A DNA stretch of 64,000 nucleotides from Clostridiales bacterium (GCA_003524095.1 DOEE01000003.1:546879-610878); one strand, 5' to 3'. Numbered from the stretch's first letter, positions 1 to 9,235 are shown. The notes: generated by a model not told the origin, from the letters alone. Numbers and translations are program-made.

Positions 1-37
1 GGGTGAGAAGTGGTCTTCTTCTTTAAACTACACGACT

Positions 38-66
38 ATTATATCCACTTAACACCCATTTGTCAA
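38..66 (-). promoter_or_regulatory. Consensus sigma-A promoter reading out of the window
   Basis: On the minus strand TTGACA (61-66) and TATAAT (38-43) are separated by exactly 17 bases, a perfect vegetative promoter. It lies downstream of spoIVB and would drive a gene beyond the left edge. In Firmicutes spo0A commonly follows spoIVB, but that gene is not visible here. Confidence 0.75.
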
Positions 67-105
67 TGGTTTTTAACAAAAATATTTGAAAAATCTTAGG
101 CTTTT

Positions 106-1305
106 TTATTGTTCAATCATCCAATCAATGTATATGCCAAAACCCTTGGTGGCATCATTTACAAATACATGAGTAACCGCACCAATTAATTTTCCGTCTT
201 GAATTATTGGACTTCCACTCATACCTTGAACTATTCCGCCAGTTTTAGCAATTAGTTCTTTGTCTACAACTCTAATAACCATGCTTTTTTCATTGCATGA
301 TTGTTGAAAATTTGTTTTGATAATCTCAATGTCATAAGCCTTAATTTCATCACCGTCAAGAGCCGACAAGATTTGAGCTTTGCCGGGTTTTGCCGAAAGT
401 CTTCCGCCAATATCAACCGATGTCTTATTTTTTGTAACAGACTCCACACAATCAACAAAGCCATAAACCCCATAATCACAATTTTTGTCTACCGACCCTA
501 ATACATTTTCTCGATTAAACGTTCCAATTAATTCGCCAGCCTTTCCACTATTTCCCTTTTTAATTCCTAGAATTTTGCTAGTATAAATATTTCCACCACT
601 AACTTCAATACATTCATTTGTTTCACTGTCATTTATTGAGTGACCAAGAGAACCAAATCTTTTGGTAGTTGCATTGACAAAAGATAATGTACCTATCCCA
701 ACTGCATCTTCTTTGACCCAGAGACCAAGTTTATAGGTGTTGGACATTGAATCTAGTGCTGGACAAATATCTACTTCAAAAATATTTCCACTTCTATTAA
801 CAGTTAGTCTTATACTACCACCTTCAAAGTTTTCAAGAATTTTTGAAATGTCTTGTGAATTATTTATCTCAATTCCGTTAATTTTTGTAATTATATCTCC
901 CGTCTTTAGTCCACTATTTTCAAAAGGTCTCTCTATCCCATTTTTGGACAAAATATAATTGCCACCAATCAAAATTACCCCTTTGGATTGTAGCGAAAAT
1001 CCCAAAGTTTCGCCACCAGCAAAATATCTATCAGGGTCAAGTACATTAACTTTAAGCCTTTTTATATTAAACAAATTGAATAATTTGTAATTTATTATAT
1101 ATTTATCAAAGTCGCTGTCGTCCCTTGCGGATACACTCACAATTTGTGAAGACAACAAAAAATCACTATTTAATAATTCTTTTAGTTCTTCGTGAGTGAC
1201 AAACATCTCATCACTCAGTTCAAGCATTTTGTTATATGGAAAAAAAATTGACACAATGACAAAGAAAAATATAAGTATTATGGGTACAACTTTCTTTCTG
1301 TTCAT
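106..1305 (-). CDS. spoIVB: SpoIVB-type serine peptidase (stage IV sporulation protein B)
   Basis: In spore formers this secreted S55 peptidase is made in the forespore and cleaves SpoIVFA, releasing the SpoIVFB protease and so activating mother-cell sigma-K. The 399-residue protein has an N-terminal hydrophobic anchor (about residues 7-23), a PDZ domain (about 105-185), the catalytic-His motif GSLGHS (His222) and the GMSGSP serine motif (361-366), then the conserved end VTHVFVNDATKGFG. Length is normal. AGGAG lies ten bases before the ATG. It follows recN by 93 bp, the usual Firmicutes order, and a strong promoter follows it. Confidence 0.95.
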   Translation of the reverse strand: MNRKKVVPIILIFFFVIVSIFFPYNKMLELSDEMFVTHEELKELLNSDFLLSSQIVSVSARDDSDFDKYIINYKLFNLFNIKRLKVNVLDPDRYFAGGETLGFSLQSKGVILIGGNYILSKNGIERPFENSGLKTGDIITKINGIEINNSQDISKILENFEGGSIRLTVNRSGNIFEVDICPALDSMSNTYKLGLWVKEDAVGIGTLSFVNATTKRFGSLGHSINDSETNECIEVSGGNIYTSKILGIKKGNSGKAGELIGTFNRENVLGSVDKNCDYGVYGFVDCVESVTKNKTSVDIGGRLSAKPGKAQILSALDGDEIKAYDIEIIKTNFQQSCNEKSMVIRVVDKELIAKTGGIVQGMSGSPIIQDGKLIGAVTHVFVNDATKGFGIYIDWMIEQ

Positions 1306-1398
1306 ACAAAAAATACTCCTAAATATACTTAGAAGTATTTTGTATAAAAAACTTAAATTTATGCCATTTTTTATTTGGTAAAACTTGGTTTTGAGATA

Positions 1399-3099
1399 TT
1401 AAACACGAGATTTAAAAACTTTGGATGCATCAAGCATATCCATAGCCAATTTTTGAGAACTCTCACTCTGAGAACTTCCAAGCATTCTTGCAATTTCCTT
1501 GACTTTTTGATTTTCATTCAAAAGAGAAACTGTTGTTATTGTCTTTCCGTCTTCATCAAATTTTTCTATTTTAAAGTTGGAGTCGCCAAAACAAGCAATC
1601 TGTGCCAAGTGTGTTATACAAATGACTTGAGAATTCCTAGAAATCTCACAAATTTTTTCGCCAATTGCATATCCAATTTCGCCACCAATTCCTGAATCAA
1701 TTTCGTCAAAAATGCAAGTTTTGTTTGTTTTTGAATTAGCAAGCGATTTCATCGCAAGCATAAATCTACTCATCTCACCGCCAGAAATAATCCTACTAAG
1801 CGGTCGTGGTTCAAAGCCCAAATTGGCACTAAACAAAAATTCAATCTTATCCGCACCGTCAAGATTTACAATCTTTTCAATATTGTCTTTTGAAATTTCG
1901 TTTTGAAAAACAACATCAACCTTTGCATTTTTCATGCCAAGTTTAAATAACTCTTGTTCCATAGCACTCTTAAACCAAACAATTTCAGTAGTTCTAATTT
2001 GTCTTAGTTTTAGACAAATACTAATAATTTCATCTAGTATGTGAGATTTGTTAAGAGTTAATCTTTGAAGCTCCTGCTCAGAATTGACAAGAATATTTAG
2101 CCTATCTTCAAAATCATTTTTTGATTTAAGCACGTCTTCAATTGTATTTCCATACTTACGCTCTAAGTCTTTGATAAAAGTTAGTCTATCATTTAGTTCG
2201 TCTAATTCTCTTTCGTCATAGTGAATTTCATTTTGCTTTTGAGACAATGTTGAAACAATGTCTTCAAGTTCATATTTACATGAGTACAATCTATCTTTTT
2301 CGTTTGAAATACTCTCATCAAACTGCATGATACTACTAAGATAATTTATTGCAGTTTTGATTGCATTTGAAAGTGAATATTCTCCATCAAGAACATTAAT
2401 TGAATCATTAATTGATGAATAAATCTTTTCGCTATTCTCCATAATTTTAATTTTAGCTTTGCATTCATCTTCTTCATTAATCTTAAGATTTGCATCTTCA
2501 ATTTCCTTGATTTGAAACTCAAGCAACTTTATATTATTTTCTCTATCCTTGTCAATTCCGCCAAGATAGGATATTTGTTTGTTAATATTATCTAGTTCTT
2601 CAAGTTTAGACCTTAACAATTCTTTGTTAGTATTTAGTTTGTCACTAATTAGGTCATCAATAATTTTTAGGTGATTTTGAGGGTCAAGTAGCGCCATGCT
2701 ATCATTCTGACCAAAAATATCTATAATTTCATTTGTGATTTTTCTAAGAATATTAAGTGTTACGATTTCACCATTAATACGACATTCATTCTTTCCACTG
2801 AGTGAAAAATATCTTGAAACAAGAAGCGTTCCTTCATTTTCCAGTCCCACAGAACTCAAGATTTCGTTAATTTGTGAATTATTCAAATCGACAGCAAAAA
2901 CGCCTTCGACACGTGCAAAATCTTCGCCACTCTTGATAAGTGTCTTGTCAGCACGATTGCCATTTAAAAAAAGCAATGCATCAACAATCAGTGATTTGCC
3001 CGCACCAGTTTCACCTGTTAGCACATTAAATCCCGTACCAAAGTCCACTTGAGATTTGGTTATGAGTGCTAGATTTGTAATCTTGATAGTTTCTAACAT
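1399..3099 (-). CDS. recN: DNA repair protein RecN
   Basis: RecN is an SMC-like ATPase that binds DNA ends and tethers duplexes during double-strand-break repair. The 566-residue protein has Walker A GETGAGKS (29-36), a long coiled-coil centre (about 150-370), the ABC signature ISGGEMSRF and Walker B FDEIDSGIGG near the C-terminus, followed by the H-loop THLAQIA. Length matches the family. The start has AAGGA five bases upstream of the ATG. It lies between argR and spoIVB, as in Bacillus and clostridia. Confidence 0.97.
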   Translation of the reverse strand: MLETIKITNLALITKSQVDFGTGFNVLTGETGAGKSLIVDALLFLNGNRADKTLIKSGEDFARVEGVFAVDLNNSQINEILSSVGLENEGTLLVSRYFSLSGKNECRINGEIVTLNILRKITNEIIDIFGQNDSMALLDPQNHLKIIDDLISDKLNTNKELLRSKLEELDNINKQISYLGGIDKDRENNIKLLEFQIKEIEDANLKINEEDECKAKIKIMENSEKIYSSINDSINVLDGEYSLSNAIKTAINYLSSIMQFDESISNEKDRLYSCKYELEDIVSTLSQKQNEIHYDERELDELNDRLTFIKDLERKYGNTIEDVLKSKNDFEDRLNILVNSEQELQRLTLNKSHILDEIISICLKLRQIRTTEIVWFKSAMEQELFKLGMKNAKVDVVFQNEISKDNIEKIVNLDGADKIEFLFSANLGFEPRPLSRIISGGEMSRFMLAMKSLANSKTNKTCIFDEIDSGIGGEIGYAIGEKICEISRNSQVICITHLAQIACFGDSNFKIEKFDEDGKTITTVSLLNENQKVKEIARMLGSSQSESSQKLAMDMLDASKVFKSRV

Positions 3100-3182
3100 A
3101 ATAATCCTTAAAAAAATAATGTAAGTTTGAAAATAAAATTATAAATTCAGAAAATTTCTATATAAACATTTTAAACTAAGTC

Positions 3183-3217
3183 AAAAAAAAATACAATTAA
3201 AAAATTGTATTTTTTTT
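3183..3217 (-). terminator. Rho-independent terminator after argR
   Basis: ATACAATT (3191-3198) and AATTGTAT (3203-3210) form a perfect 8-bp stem with a 4-base loop. On the minus strand it is followed by a run of eight T. It would end argR transcription before recN. Confidence 0.75.
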
Positions 3218-3226
3218 ACAAACAAA

Positions 3227-3679
3227 CTAATTAAGTAACGAATTCAATTTGTCTCTCACAAAGTACGCATCTTCTTGGTCAGAAGTGATAACCATGACTG
3301 TATCATCCCCATAAGTACAGCCCATTATTTGTGACATAGATAATTGGTCTATTAGATTGCTTACCATACCCGCAGTGCCTTTGATAACTTTAACGATTGT
3401 CAAATTCATAGCAGATTTAACTGAGATGACGCACTCTTTGAAAATGTTTAGGCACTTGTTTGAAAGTGCTTGAGCAGAAGAACTAACAACAGCGTATTTG
3501 TACTTCTTGCTATCAGTCAAAATTTTAATAAGTCCCAACTCCTTAATATCTCTACTGATAGTCGCTTGTGTAACATCAAAGTTTGCATCTTTTAGTGAAG
3601 ATACTAGTTCTTCCTGTGTTTCAATTTCATTTGTAGAAATAAGTTCTAGTATCTTTGATTGCCTTGAATTACGAGCCAT
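3227..3679 (-). CDS. argR: Arginine repressor ArgR
   Basis: ArgR is a hexameric regulator that uses arginine as co-repressor at arginine biosynthesis and catabolism promoters. The 150-residue protein has an N-terminal winged helix (TQATISRDIKELGLIK) and the C-terminal oligomerisation and arginine-binding domain with the motif TIVKVIKGTAGMVSNLID and the GDDTVMV segment. I chose the ATG at 3679, with GAGGTGG five bases upstream, over an in-frame GTG at 3688 that overlaps that ribosome-binding site. A good promoter and a perfect ARG box lie upstream, so autoregulation is likely. Confidence 0.95.
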   Translation of the reverse strand: MARNSRQSKILELISTNEIETQEELVSSLKDANFDVTQATISRDIKELGLIKILTDSKKYKYAVVSSSAQALSNKCLNIFKECVISVKSAMNLTIVKVIKGTAGMVSNLIDQLSMSQIMGCTYGDDTVMVITSDQEDAYFVRDKLNSLLN

Positions 3680-3768
3680 TTTATCCACCTCAAAATGTAA
3701 TTAATTTGTTTGAAGTACATTGCATCCACCTTGCAATGTCTTCTATCACTTTTCCTGTGATTGAAATA

Positions 3769-3797
3769 ATTATACAACAACTTTCATCTTTATGCAA
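3769..3797 (-). promoter_or_regulatory. argR sigma-A promoter
   Basis: TTGCAT (3792-3797) and TATAAT (3769-3774) on the minus strand are 17 bases apart. The transcript would have a leader of about 85 bases. The leader contains a perfect hairpin, ACATTGCA/TGCAATGT (3717-3739), whose loop reads AGGTGGA, resembling a ribosome-binding site. Confidence 0.7.
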
Positions 3798-3803
3798 GGG
3801 GTT

Positions 3804-3821
3804 TTTGAATATTTATTCATT
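3804..3821. promoter_or_regulatory. ARG-box operator
   Basis: The palindrome TGAATATTTATTCA (3806-3819) is a complete match to the ArgR operator consensus core (TGAAT, four A/T bases, ATTCA). It sits directly upstream of the argR -35 box. This suggests that ArgR controls its own promoter, though the position upstream of -35 does not by itself distinguish repression from activation. Confidence 0.7.
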
Positions 3822-4076
3822 TTTTTATTTATAAAAATTCATAATAATGCATGACAAATTTTCAAAATGTATATTTATGCACTTTTTTGCATACTCCCCT
3901 ATTTTAGCCATTTTTTGATACTTTTTTGGAAAAAATCAACTCAAAACATAGGTTTTATTCACAAAAAATGTATAAATATAAGTAAAAAATTGTGATTTTA
4001 TTTTTTTATGACCAAAAATTAAATTTGACAAAAATCATTTTATGCAATGTACTTCGCATAAAAAATTTTATTATGC

Positions 4077-4113
4077 AAAAAAAATAATCACCAAAACATT
4101 TTTGATGATTATT
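4077..4113 (-). terminator. Terminator after proS
   Basis: AATAATCACC (4083-4092) pairs with GATGATTATT (4104-4113), extended by AAAA/TTTT inside the stem. On the minus strand a run of T follows. It ends the yqhY-nusB-xseA-xseB-proS unit. Confidence 0.7.
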
Positions 4114-4122
4114 TGATTTAAA

Positions 4123-5802
4123 TTATTTATTAAGATACATATTCAAAAATTCTTTTGCATCAACATCAACTCTAGTTAAATCACGCCTTTTGATAAATTC
4201 AATTTTGTTATCAACTGCTCCACGACCAACTATAACAATATAAGGGACACCTATGAGTTCGGCATCGTTGAGTTTAACTCCAAACGACTCTGCCCTATCA
4301 TCAAGCAAGATATTGTCGTCAGCCACATTAATTGCATTATAAAGTTCGTTTGCTAGTTTAACTTGTGTTTCATCTTTGGTATTAGCTATTACAATTTCTA
4401 ATTTGTATGGTGCAACAATCTCAGGCCAAATAATTCCTTTGTCGTCACAATTTTGCTCAACTAAGGCACTAAGTGTTCTACTTACTCCAATTCCATAACA
4501 GCCCATAATCATATATTGAGACTTGCCTTGTTCATCAAGGAACTTGCATTCAAGTTCTTTGGTGTATTTAGTTCCTAGTTTGAATATATGCCCAACTTCA
4601 ATTCCCCTAACAATTTTTACAGGATTTCCGCAATGTGGACATTTGTCTCCTGCCATCATCTTTTTGATATCAGCAAAGTAATCTATAGTTAAATCTTCCA
4701 AATTAGCATTTATATAATGATAATCTTGAAGATTAGCACCTATTACAAAGTTAACCATATTCTTAACATCGTTGTCAGCAATAACTATAGCATTTTTAAG
4801 GTCAATAGCCCCAACAAATCCCGCATACGAACCAATAGATATTATTTGTTCTGGAGTTGCCATTTCCATATTAACAACACCAAGATTGTTTTTTAGTTTG
4901 ACTTCCTCAATTTCTCTATCGCCCCTGCACAATGCAACAACAACACCTTTGTCGGTCGAATAAACAACCGCTTTGACAAAATTCTTGTTGTCAGTATGCA
5001 AAAACTCCGTTAACTCATCAATTGTCTTAACATGTGGAGTATACACCATCTCACGAGATAGTTTTGTAATATTTGAATTATCTATACTATCTGCTACACA
5101 TTCTGCTTTTTCAACATTAGCGCCATAACCACAATCACAAACGATTAATTCGTCTTCACCAATATCCGCTTTAACCATAAATTCAGTAGAACCCGAACCA
5201 CCCATAACACCATTATCCGCTTCAACCGGAACAAAGTCTAGTCCAAGCCTTGAGAAAATGTTTATGTATGCTTGTTTCATTTTTCCAAAGGACAAATTTA
5301 AACCTTCTTCGCTTGTATCAAAGGAGTAAGCGTCCTTCATGATAAATTCTTTGGCTCTCTGAAGTCCAAATCTAGCACGAATTTCATCACGATACTTATT
5401 TTGTATTTGATATAGTGTTACTGGCAATTGTTTGTAACTATTATAGGTTTCTTTGACAAGATAAGTAAAAGGTTCTTCGTGAGTTGGACCCAAACAATAA
5501 TCTTTGCCTGTACTGTCTTTGAGTTTGTACATAGTATTTCCAAAGTAATCAAGTCTGTGGGCATAAATTTCTTGTGGAAGCAAAATTGGCATTTGAAGTT
5601 CAATTGCTCCCGCACTATTCATTTCTTCTCTAATTACTTTTTTGATATTTTCAAGCACCTTGAGTCCTAGTGGCAAATAAGTAAATATCCCGTTCCCCAT
5701 TTGCTTGATATATCCAGCCCTAACTAGCAACTTATGGCTGTTAATTTCTGCATTGGCTGGGTCTTCTCTAAATGTTTTGAAAAACATTTCTGTTAATTTC
5801 AT
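4123..5802 (-). CDS. proS: Prolyl-tRNA synthetase (bacterial type)
   Basis: ProS charges tRNA-Pro with proline. The 559-residue class II enzyme shows motif 2 (YRDEIRARFGLQRAKEF), the GPTHEEPFT segment, motif 3 (GCYGIGVSRTLSA) and a C-terminal anticodon-binding domain. A central region (about 225-385) corresponds to the editing insertion of bacterial-type ProS. Length is as in Bacillus. It is the last gene of an operon, 8 bp after xseB. Confidence 0.97.
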   Translation of the reverse strand: MKLTEMFFKTFREDPANAEINSHKLLVRAGYIKQMGNGIFTYLPLGLKVLENIKKVIREEMNSAGAIELQMPILLPQEIYAHRLDYFGNTMYKLKDSTGKDYCLGPTHEEPFTYLVKETYNSYKQLPVTLYQIQNKYRDEIRARFGLQRAKEFIMKDAYSFDTSEEGLNLSFGKMKQAYINIFSRLGLDFVPVEADNGVMGGSGSTEFMVKADIGEDELIVCDCGYGANVEKAECVADSIDNSNITKLSREMVYTPHVKTIDELTEFLHTDNKNFVKAVVYSTDKGVVVALCRGDREIEEVKLKNNLGVVNMEMATPEQIISIGSYAGFVGAIDLKNAIVIADNDVKNMVNFVIGANLQDYHYINANLEDLTIDYFADIKKMMAGDKCPHCGNPVKIVRGIEVGHIFKLGTKYTKELECKFLDEQGKSQYMIMGCYGIGVSRTLSALVEQNCDDKGIIWPEIVAPYKLEIVIANTKDETQVKLANELYNAINVADDNILLDDRAESFGVKLNDAELIGVPYIVIVGRGAVDNKIEFIKRRDLTRVDVDAKEFLNMYLNK

Positions 5803-5810
5803 ATTTTCTC

Positions 5811-6017
5811 CTAATCTAATAAATCTTCTTTGAATTTGTCTAAATCTTGTTTAATAACTGTCACTTTGCCCTTGATATTACTTAATTCAGAATAACATTC
5901 TTTGGCAATAGTTACACCTTGCTCATAAAGTTTTAATCCGTCACTTAGTGGCAAGTTTTCATCTTCCATTTTGTTGCAAATACTCTGCAATTCATTAATT
6001 TTCTTTTCAAAATCCAT
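5811..6017 (-). CDS. xseB: Exodeoxyribonuclease VII small subunit
   Basis: XseB is the small subunit of exonuclease VII, which degrades single-stranded DNA to oligonucleotides. I chose the ATG at 6017 (68 residues, beginning MDFEKKINELQSICNK). AAGGA precedes it and the family domain begins there. A start at 6056 would add 13 unrelated residues and overlap xseA by 35 bp. The predicted helical hairpin with ENLPLSDGLKLYEQG is typical. It lies 4 bp after the xseA stop. Confidence 0.9.
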   Translation of the reverse strand: MDFEKKINELQSICNKMEDENLPLSDGLKLYEQGVTIAKECYSELSNIKGKVTVIKQDLDKFKEDLLD

Positions 6018-6021
6018 ATAA

Positions 6022-7188
6022 TTATCCTTTATAGTTTGTCTCAATTTGTCCGTCAATCATCGAAATTATCAAATTTCCAGATTTTACGTTTTTGACACTG
6101 CTAACACTTTGATTGTTTTGAAATATTTTTGAATATCCCATACTTGAGATTTTCTTTGGGTTATTATGTTCAAGTTCAAGTTGAAATTGTTCTAAATTAT
6201 TTTGTTTTTTATCAATCAGAATGTCTACACGTTCAAGTTTAGATATATATTTATCCAAATCATAATTTAGTTTAATTATTTTACTTGATGAAATATTATC
6301 TAATTTTTCATAAATTATGTCAATATCTTTTTTCAAATTCTCAAACCTAGACTTGAGTGTTCTTTCCATATAAAACAAAAATTTATTAACACTTTCAATT
6401 TCTAAATCCTTTCGCCAAGCAACAAGTTCAGCACCAGCCGACGGGGTCGGTGCACGTTTATCCGACACAAAATCTATTATTGTAAAATCTGTTTCATGTC
6501 CTACAGCCGATACTACTGGTTTTTTGCAATTATATGTTGCTGTTGCAACAATCTCACTATTAAATGGCTCCAAATCTTCGGCACTTCCACCGCCACGTGC
6601 CACAATTACAACATCAACATCATAGTCCGAAAAGAAATCAATTCCATTTGCTATTTCAATATCTGCCCCAACACCTTGAACTTTAACTGGATACAAAACT
6701 ATGTCAATTGTATCGTTTCTTCGGTGTGTTACATCTATAATGTCTCTAATTACTGCACCTGTCGGACTAGAAACAACTCCGATTCTTCTCACTCTACTAG
6801 GGATAGGACGCTTCCTGCTTTCATCAAAATATCCAAGTTCTTGGAGTTTTGCTTTGAGTTTTAAAAATTTTTCATACAAAAGACCTTTGCCATAAGGCAT
6901 AATTTTGGTTGCATTAAAGGATAATTTGCCACCTTTTGCATAATAGTTCATACTACCCGTAACCAAAATTACGTCGCCAATCTTTGGACTTTCAAAGTTG
7001 CTCGCCCCAAATAGTACGCATGATAATAGTCCACTCTCGTCCTTGATATTAAAGTATGCAATGCCATTGGATATATTATAAGAACTAACTTCTCCATACA
7101 CACAAATATTTTGAAGCATAACTTCCGCTTCAAAAATATTTTTGATATAACTATTAATTTGTGTGACCGAAAAATAATTATCACTCAT
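6022..7188 (-). CDS. xseA: Exodeoxyribonuclease VII large subunit
   Basis: XseA is the catalytic subunit of exonuclease VII. The 388-residue protein starts with an N-terminal OB fold (about 1-100, with NISNGIAYFNIKDESG). The catalytic region follows with GVVSSPTGAVIRDI, the VVIVARGGGSAEDLEPFN motif and AVGHETDFTIIDFVSDKRAPTPSAG. A coiled-coil tail follows. It is slightly shorter than many homologues, the shortening being in the tail. It overlaps nusB by 8 bp. Confidence 0.95.
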   Translation of the reverse strand: MSDNYFSVTQINSYIKNIFEAEVMLQNICVYGEVSSYNISNGIAYFNIKDESGLLSCVLFGASNFESPKIGDVILVTGSMNYYAKGGKLSFNATKIMPYGKGLLYEKFLKLKAKLQELGYFDESRKRPIPSRVRRIGVVSSPTGAVIRDIIDVTHRRNDTIDIVLYPVKVQGVGADIEIANGIDFFSDYDVDVVIVARGGGSAEDLEPFNSEIVATATYNCKKPVVSAVGHETDFTIIDFVSDKRAPTPSAGAELVAWRKDLEIESVNKFLFYMERTLKSRFENLKKDIDIIYEKLDNISSSKIIKLNYDLDKYISKLERVDILIDKKQNNLEQFQLELEHNNPKKISSMGYSKIFQNNQSVSSVKNVKSGNLIISMIDGQIETNYKG

Positions 7189-7570
7189 TTACAATCTTTG
7201 CAAGCACTCCATTTATAAAACTATAACTCTTGTCAGTCGAGTATTTTTTTGAAAGTTCCACCGCTTCGTTGATGACTACATTCTGCGGTGTAGAACTAGA
7301 AAATTTAATTTCATAAACCGCAAGAACAAGAATTGCCAAATCAATCTTAAAAATTCTTTCAAGTTCATAGCCTACAGTGTTATTTTTGATTATTGACATA
7401 ATTGCATCATAATGCTCATGAATCCCACTCAAGAGTTCATTTACAAAAACTTTGTCTTCGTCTGTTAACACTATATCATCCAAATCTTCAAAAAGTTCGG
7501 TTTCGGGTTCGTGAAAGAAGTTTTCAAAAACCAATCTAAACGCAAATTCTCTACTTTTTTTTCTACTCAT
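7181..7570 (-). CDS. nusB: Transcription antitermination factor NusB
   Basis: NusB, with NusE (S10), binds boxA RNA in rRNA leaders and supports antitermination. The all-helical 129-residue protein has the typical start (MSRKKSREFAFRLVFE) and the C-terminal motif PQNVVINEAVELSKKYSTDKSYSFINGVL. It ends in TGA overlapping the xseA start, which shows TGA works as a stop here. FolD, found between nusB and xseA in Bacillus, is absent. Confidence 0.95.
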   Translation of the reverse strand: MSRKKSREFAFRLVFENFFHEPETELFEDLDDIVLTDEDKVFVNELLSGIHEHYDAIMSIIKNNTVGYELERIFKIDLAILVLAVYEIKFSSSTPQNVVINEAVELSKKYSTDKSYSFINGVLAKIVNE

Positions 7571-7627
7571 AATTTTTCTCCATTAATTCAAAAGAAAGAA
7601 ACCCTTGTTTTCAAGGGTTAACTTTAT

Positions 7628-8005
7628 TTACAAAAGTTCATCTTTTGGAAATTCAACACCAAGAACATGAACATTAATTCTATTAATCTTGACATCAATC
7701 ATTCCTGATAAACTGTTTTTGATGTTCTCTTGCACCCTGTAAGCGACTTCAGTTACATTATATCCAAAACAAACATTAATATAGACATCAACATTCATAG
7801 CATCTTTGTTATAAGAAACCTTAACACCTTCGTAGTAATTATTGCTAAACCAACGCTTAAGCATTGAACTAAACTTGGTTACAATACTGCTAACTCCAGC
7901 AATCTCTTTGGTTGCCAAATTAATAACAGATAACACTATATTGCTACCATATGTAACATTGCCTTTGGCTTGTTTTTTGATATTGCTTTTATTATCGTAC
8001 ATCAT
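7628..8005 (-). CDS. yqhY: Asp23/Gls24 family protein (YqhY-like)
   Basis: A 125-residue Asp23/Gls24-family protein, with GNVTYGSNIVLSVINLATKEIAGV near the start and IKNSLSGMIDVKINRINVHVLGV near the end. The family is cytosolic or envelope-associated. YqhY in Bacillus is linked to acetyl-CoA carboxylase and always lies near nusB, as here. No membrane segment is visible. It is first in the operon behind a clear promoter at 8049-8077. Confidence 0.85.
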   Translation of the reverse strand: MMYDNKSNIKKQAKGNVTYGSNIVLSVINLATKEIAGVSSIVTKFSSMLKRWFSNNYYEGVKVSYNKDAMNVDVYINVCFGYNVTEVAYRVQENIKNSLSGMIDVKINRINVHVLGVEFPKDELL

Positions 8006-8048
8006 AATTCTATTTCCTTAACATTATAAATAACTTTTGCTTAATAAT

Positions 8049-8077
8049 AATATACCATAAAGTTTCAAATTATGCAA
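8049..8077 (-). promoter_or_regulatory. Sigma-A promoter of yqhY-nusB-xseAB-proS
   Basis: TTGCAT (8072-8077) and TATATT (8049-8054) lie 17 bases apart on the minus strand, about 40 bases before the yqhY start. Confidence 0.6.
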
Positions 8078-8111
8078 TTAGAAAAAATAGAATATTGTGT
8101 TAAATTTTCAC

Positions 8112-8627
8112 TTAAACTTCGGTGATTTTGATGCTATCAAAAGAATAATCAGAGTTGTTTCTTACTACATCAACAATTTGAGCCACCTCTGCATTAGTCA
8201 AACCATTGGTTTCAACAATTACATTAATTGTATTTGATGTTGCTGAAACAATAACTTCGCCAAATCCCTTTGCTTTGATAAGATTTTCAATTGTCATAAT
8301 GCTATCCATGTTTGAGATAAGTTTAAGTCTTTCGGCTTCGGCATTTGCTTTTGCTTCGGCGCTAGTAGTTTCGCTTGCAATAATAGCATCTAAATAAAGA
8401 ATTTCTTGATTTCTTGTTTCTTTTCTATCTGTTCTATAGTTTGAAAAGAAGTTTGCAGATGTTTGAACATTTGCACTTGCTTGATTTGATGCTATGTTAT
8501 TAAGATATATATTTACACCACCAGTAACTAATAGCAACAAACAAAATGCACTAAGAATTATAATTTTTTTGGCTTTGCTAGATAATTTTTTATGAACTCT
8601 TTCTTTTTTTTCTTTCTTTTCTTTCAT
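8112..8627 (-). CDS. spoIIIAH: Stage III sporulation protein AH
   Basis: SpoIIIAH is the mother-cell component that meets forespore SpoIIQ across the intermembrane space to form the feeding-tube channel needed for late forespore gene expression. The 171-residue protein has a Lys-rich N-terminus, one membrane segment (about 24-46), a helical linker and a C-terminal YscJ/FliF-like domain (about 105-171: DSIMTIENLIKAKGFGEVIV). It is last in the spoIIIA operon. Confidence 0.93.
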   Translation of the reverse strand: MKEKKEKKERVHKKLSSKAKKIIILSAFCLLLLVTGGVNIYLNNIASNQASANVQTSANFFSNYRTDRKETRNQEILYLDAIIASETTSAEAKANAEAERLKLISNMDSIMTIENLIKAKGFGEVIVSATSNTINVIVETNGLTNAEVAQIVDVVRNNSDYSFDSIKITEV

Positions 8628-8641
8628 ATTTTAATTCTCCT

Positions 8642-9235
8642 TTAATTTCCTTTTAATACATTTATTTTGTCGGTTGAAATACCAAGTAAAGTGGATACTG
8701 AGTTTAGAATATCGAGTTTGATACTTATGTCATTTGCACCACTAGAAACAACAATCACCCCCTTTACCTTAGGCAAAATTTCGGTAAGTATCAACGGACT
8801 AGTCGACCCATTTTTTCCAACTAAAATTGGGGATTCCGAACTAGTAGACGAAGTTATGCCGTTTGATGAATTGCTTACTTTGGTATCACTATCCATCGCA
8901 TATTTAAGTTCGGGACTTCCGTCCAAACTTATCATTACTTTAACCTGTCCTGCTCCTTTGACCTGAGACAAAACACCTTCAAGTTTTTGTTCCAAAGCCT
9001 GTGAGTACTCAAGAGACGTTAGATACACTTGACTGCTTGATACACTGCTTGTCTTACTAGAACTTTTTTCACCACTTAGTTTCAAAAAAACTACTAAAGC
9101 AACTATGAAGATGATAATCAAAACTATAATTTTGAGATTTTTGCCACTAATAAAAGCAAATAGTCTAAATGGATTTTTTGTTTCTTGTGGTGTTTCTTTT
9201 TCAGAACTATTTAGACTAACAACTTCTTTATTCAT
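8642..9235 (-). CDS. spoIIIAG: Stage III sporulation protein AG
   Basis: SpoIIIAG builds a large ring in the intermembrane space as part of the SpoIIIA-SpoIIQ channel. It has a short cytoplasmic start, one membrane segment (about 35-55) and an extracytoplasmic domain with the conserved VLSQVKGAGQVKVMISLDGS and KVKGVIVVSSGA motifs. I chose the ATG at 9235 (MNKEVVSL) because AAGGAGA lies upstream; the spacing of 12 is long. An in-frame ATG at 9262 lies within spoIIIAF and has no ribosome-binding site. Overlaps spoIIIAF by 8 bp. Confidence 0.88.
   Translation of the reverse strand: MNKEVVSLNSSEKETPQETKNPFRLFAFISGKNLKIIVLIIIFIVALVVFLKLSGEKSSSKTSSVSSSQVYLTSLEYSQALEQKLEGVLSQVKGAGQVKVMISLDGSPELKYAMDSDTKVSNSSNGITSSTSSESPILVGKNGSTSPLILTEILPKVKGVIVVSSGANDISIKLDILNSVSTLLGISTDKINVLKGN

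Larger units (their letters stand above)
3712..4055. repeat. 14-bp perfect inverted repeats flanking the argR control region
   Basis: ATGCAATGTACTTC occurs on the plus strand at 4042-4055 and on the minus strand at 3712-3725. A near copy, TGCAATGTCTTC, lies at 3732-3743 on the plus strand. The 343-bp segment holds the argR promoter and ARG box and is otherwise very AT-rich with several ATGCA motifs. No ORF is visible in this 443-base intergenic stretch. Confidence 0.5.

Noticed and set aside
3714..3726. Upstream ORF in the argR leader (AGGTGG followed by ATG)
   Set aside because: There is no spacing between the purine stretch and the ATG, so initiation is unlikely; the hairpin description is more defensible.
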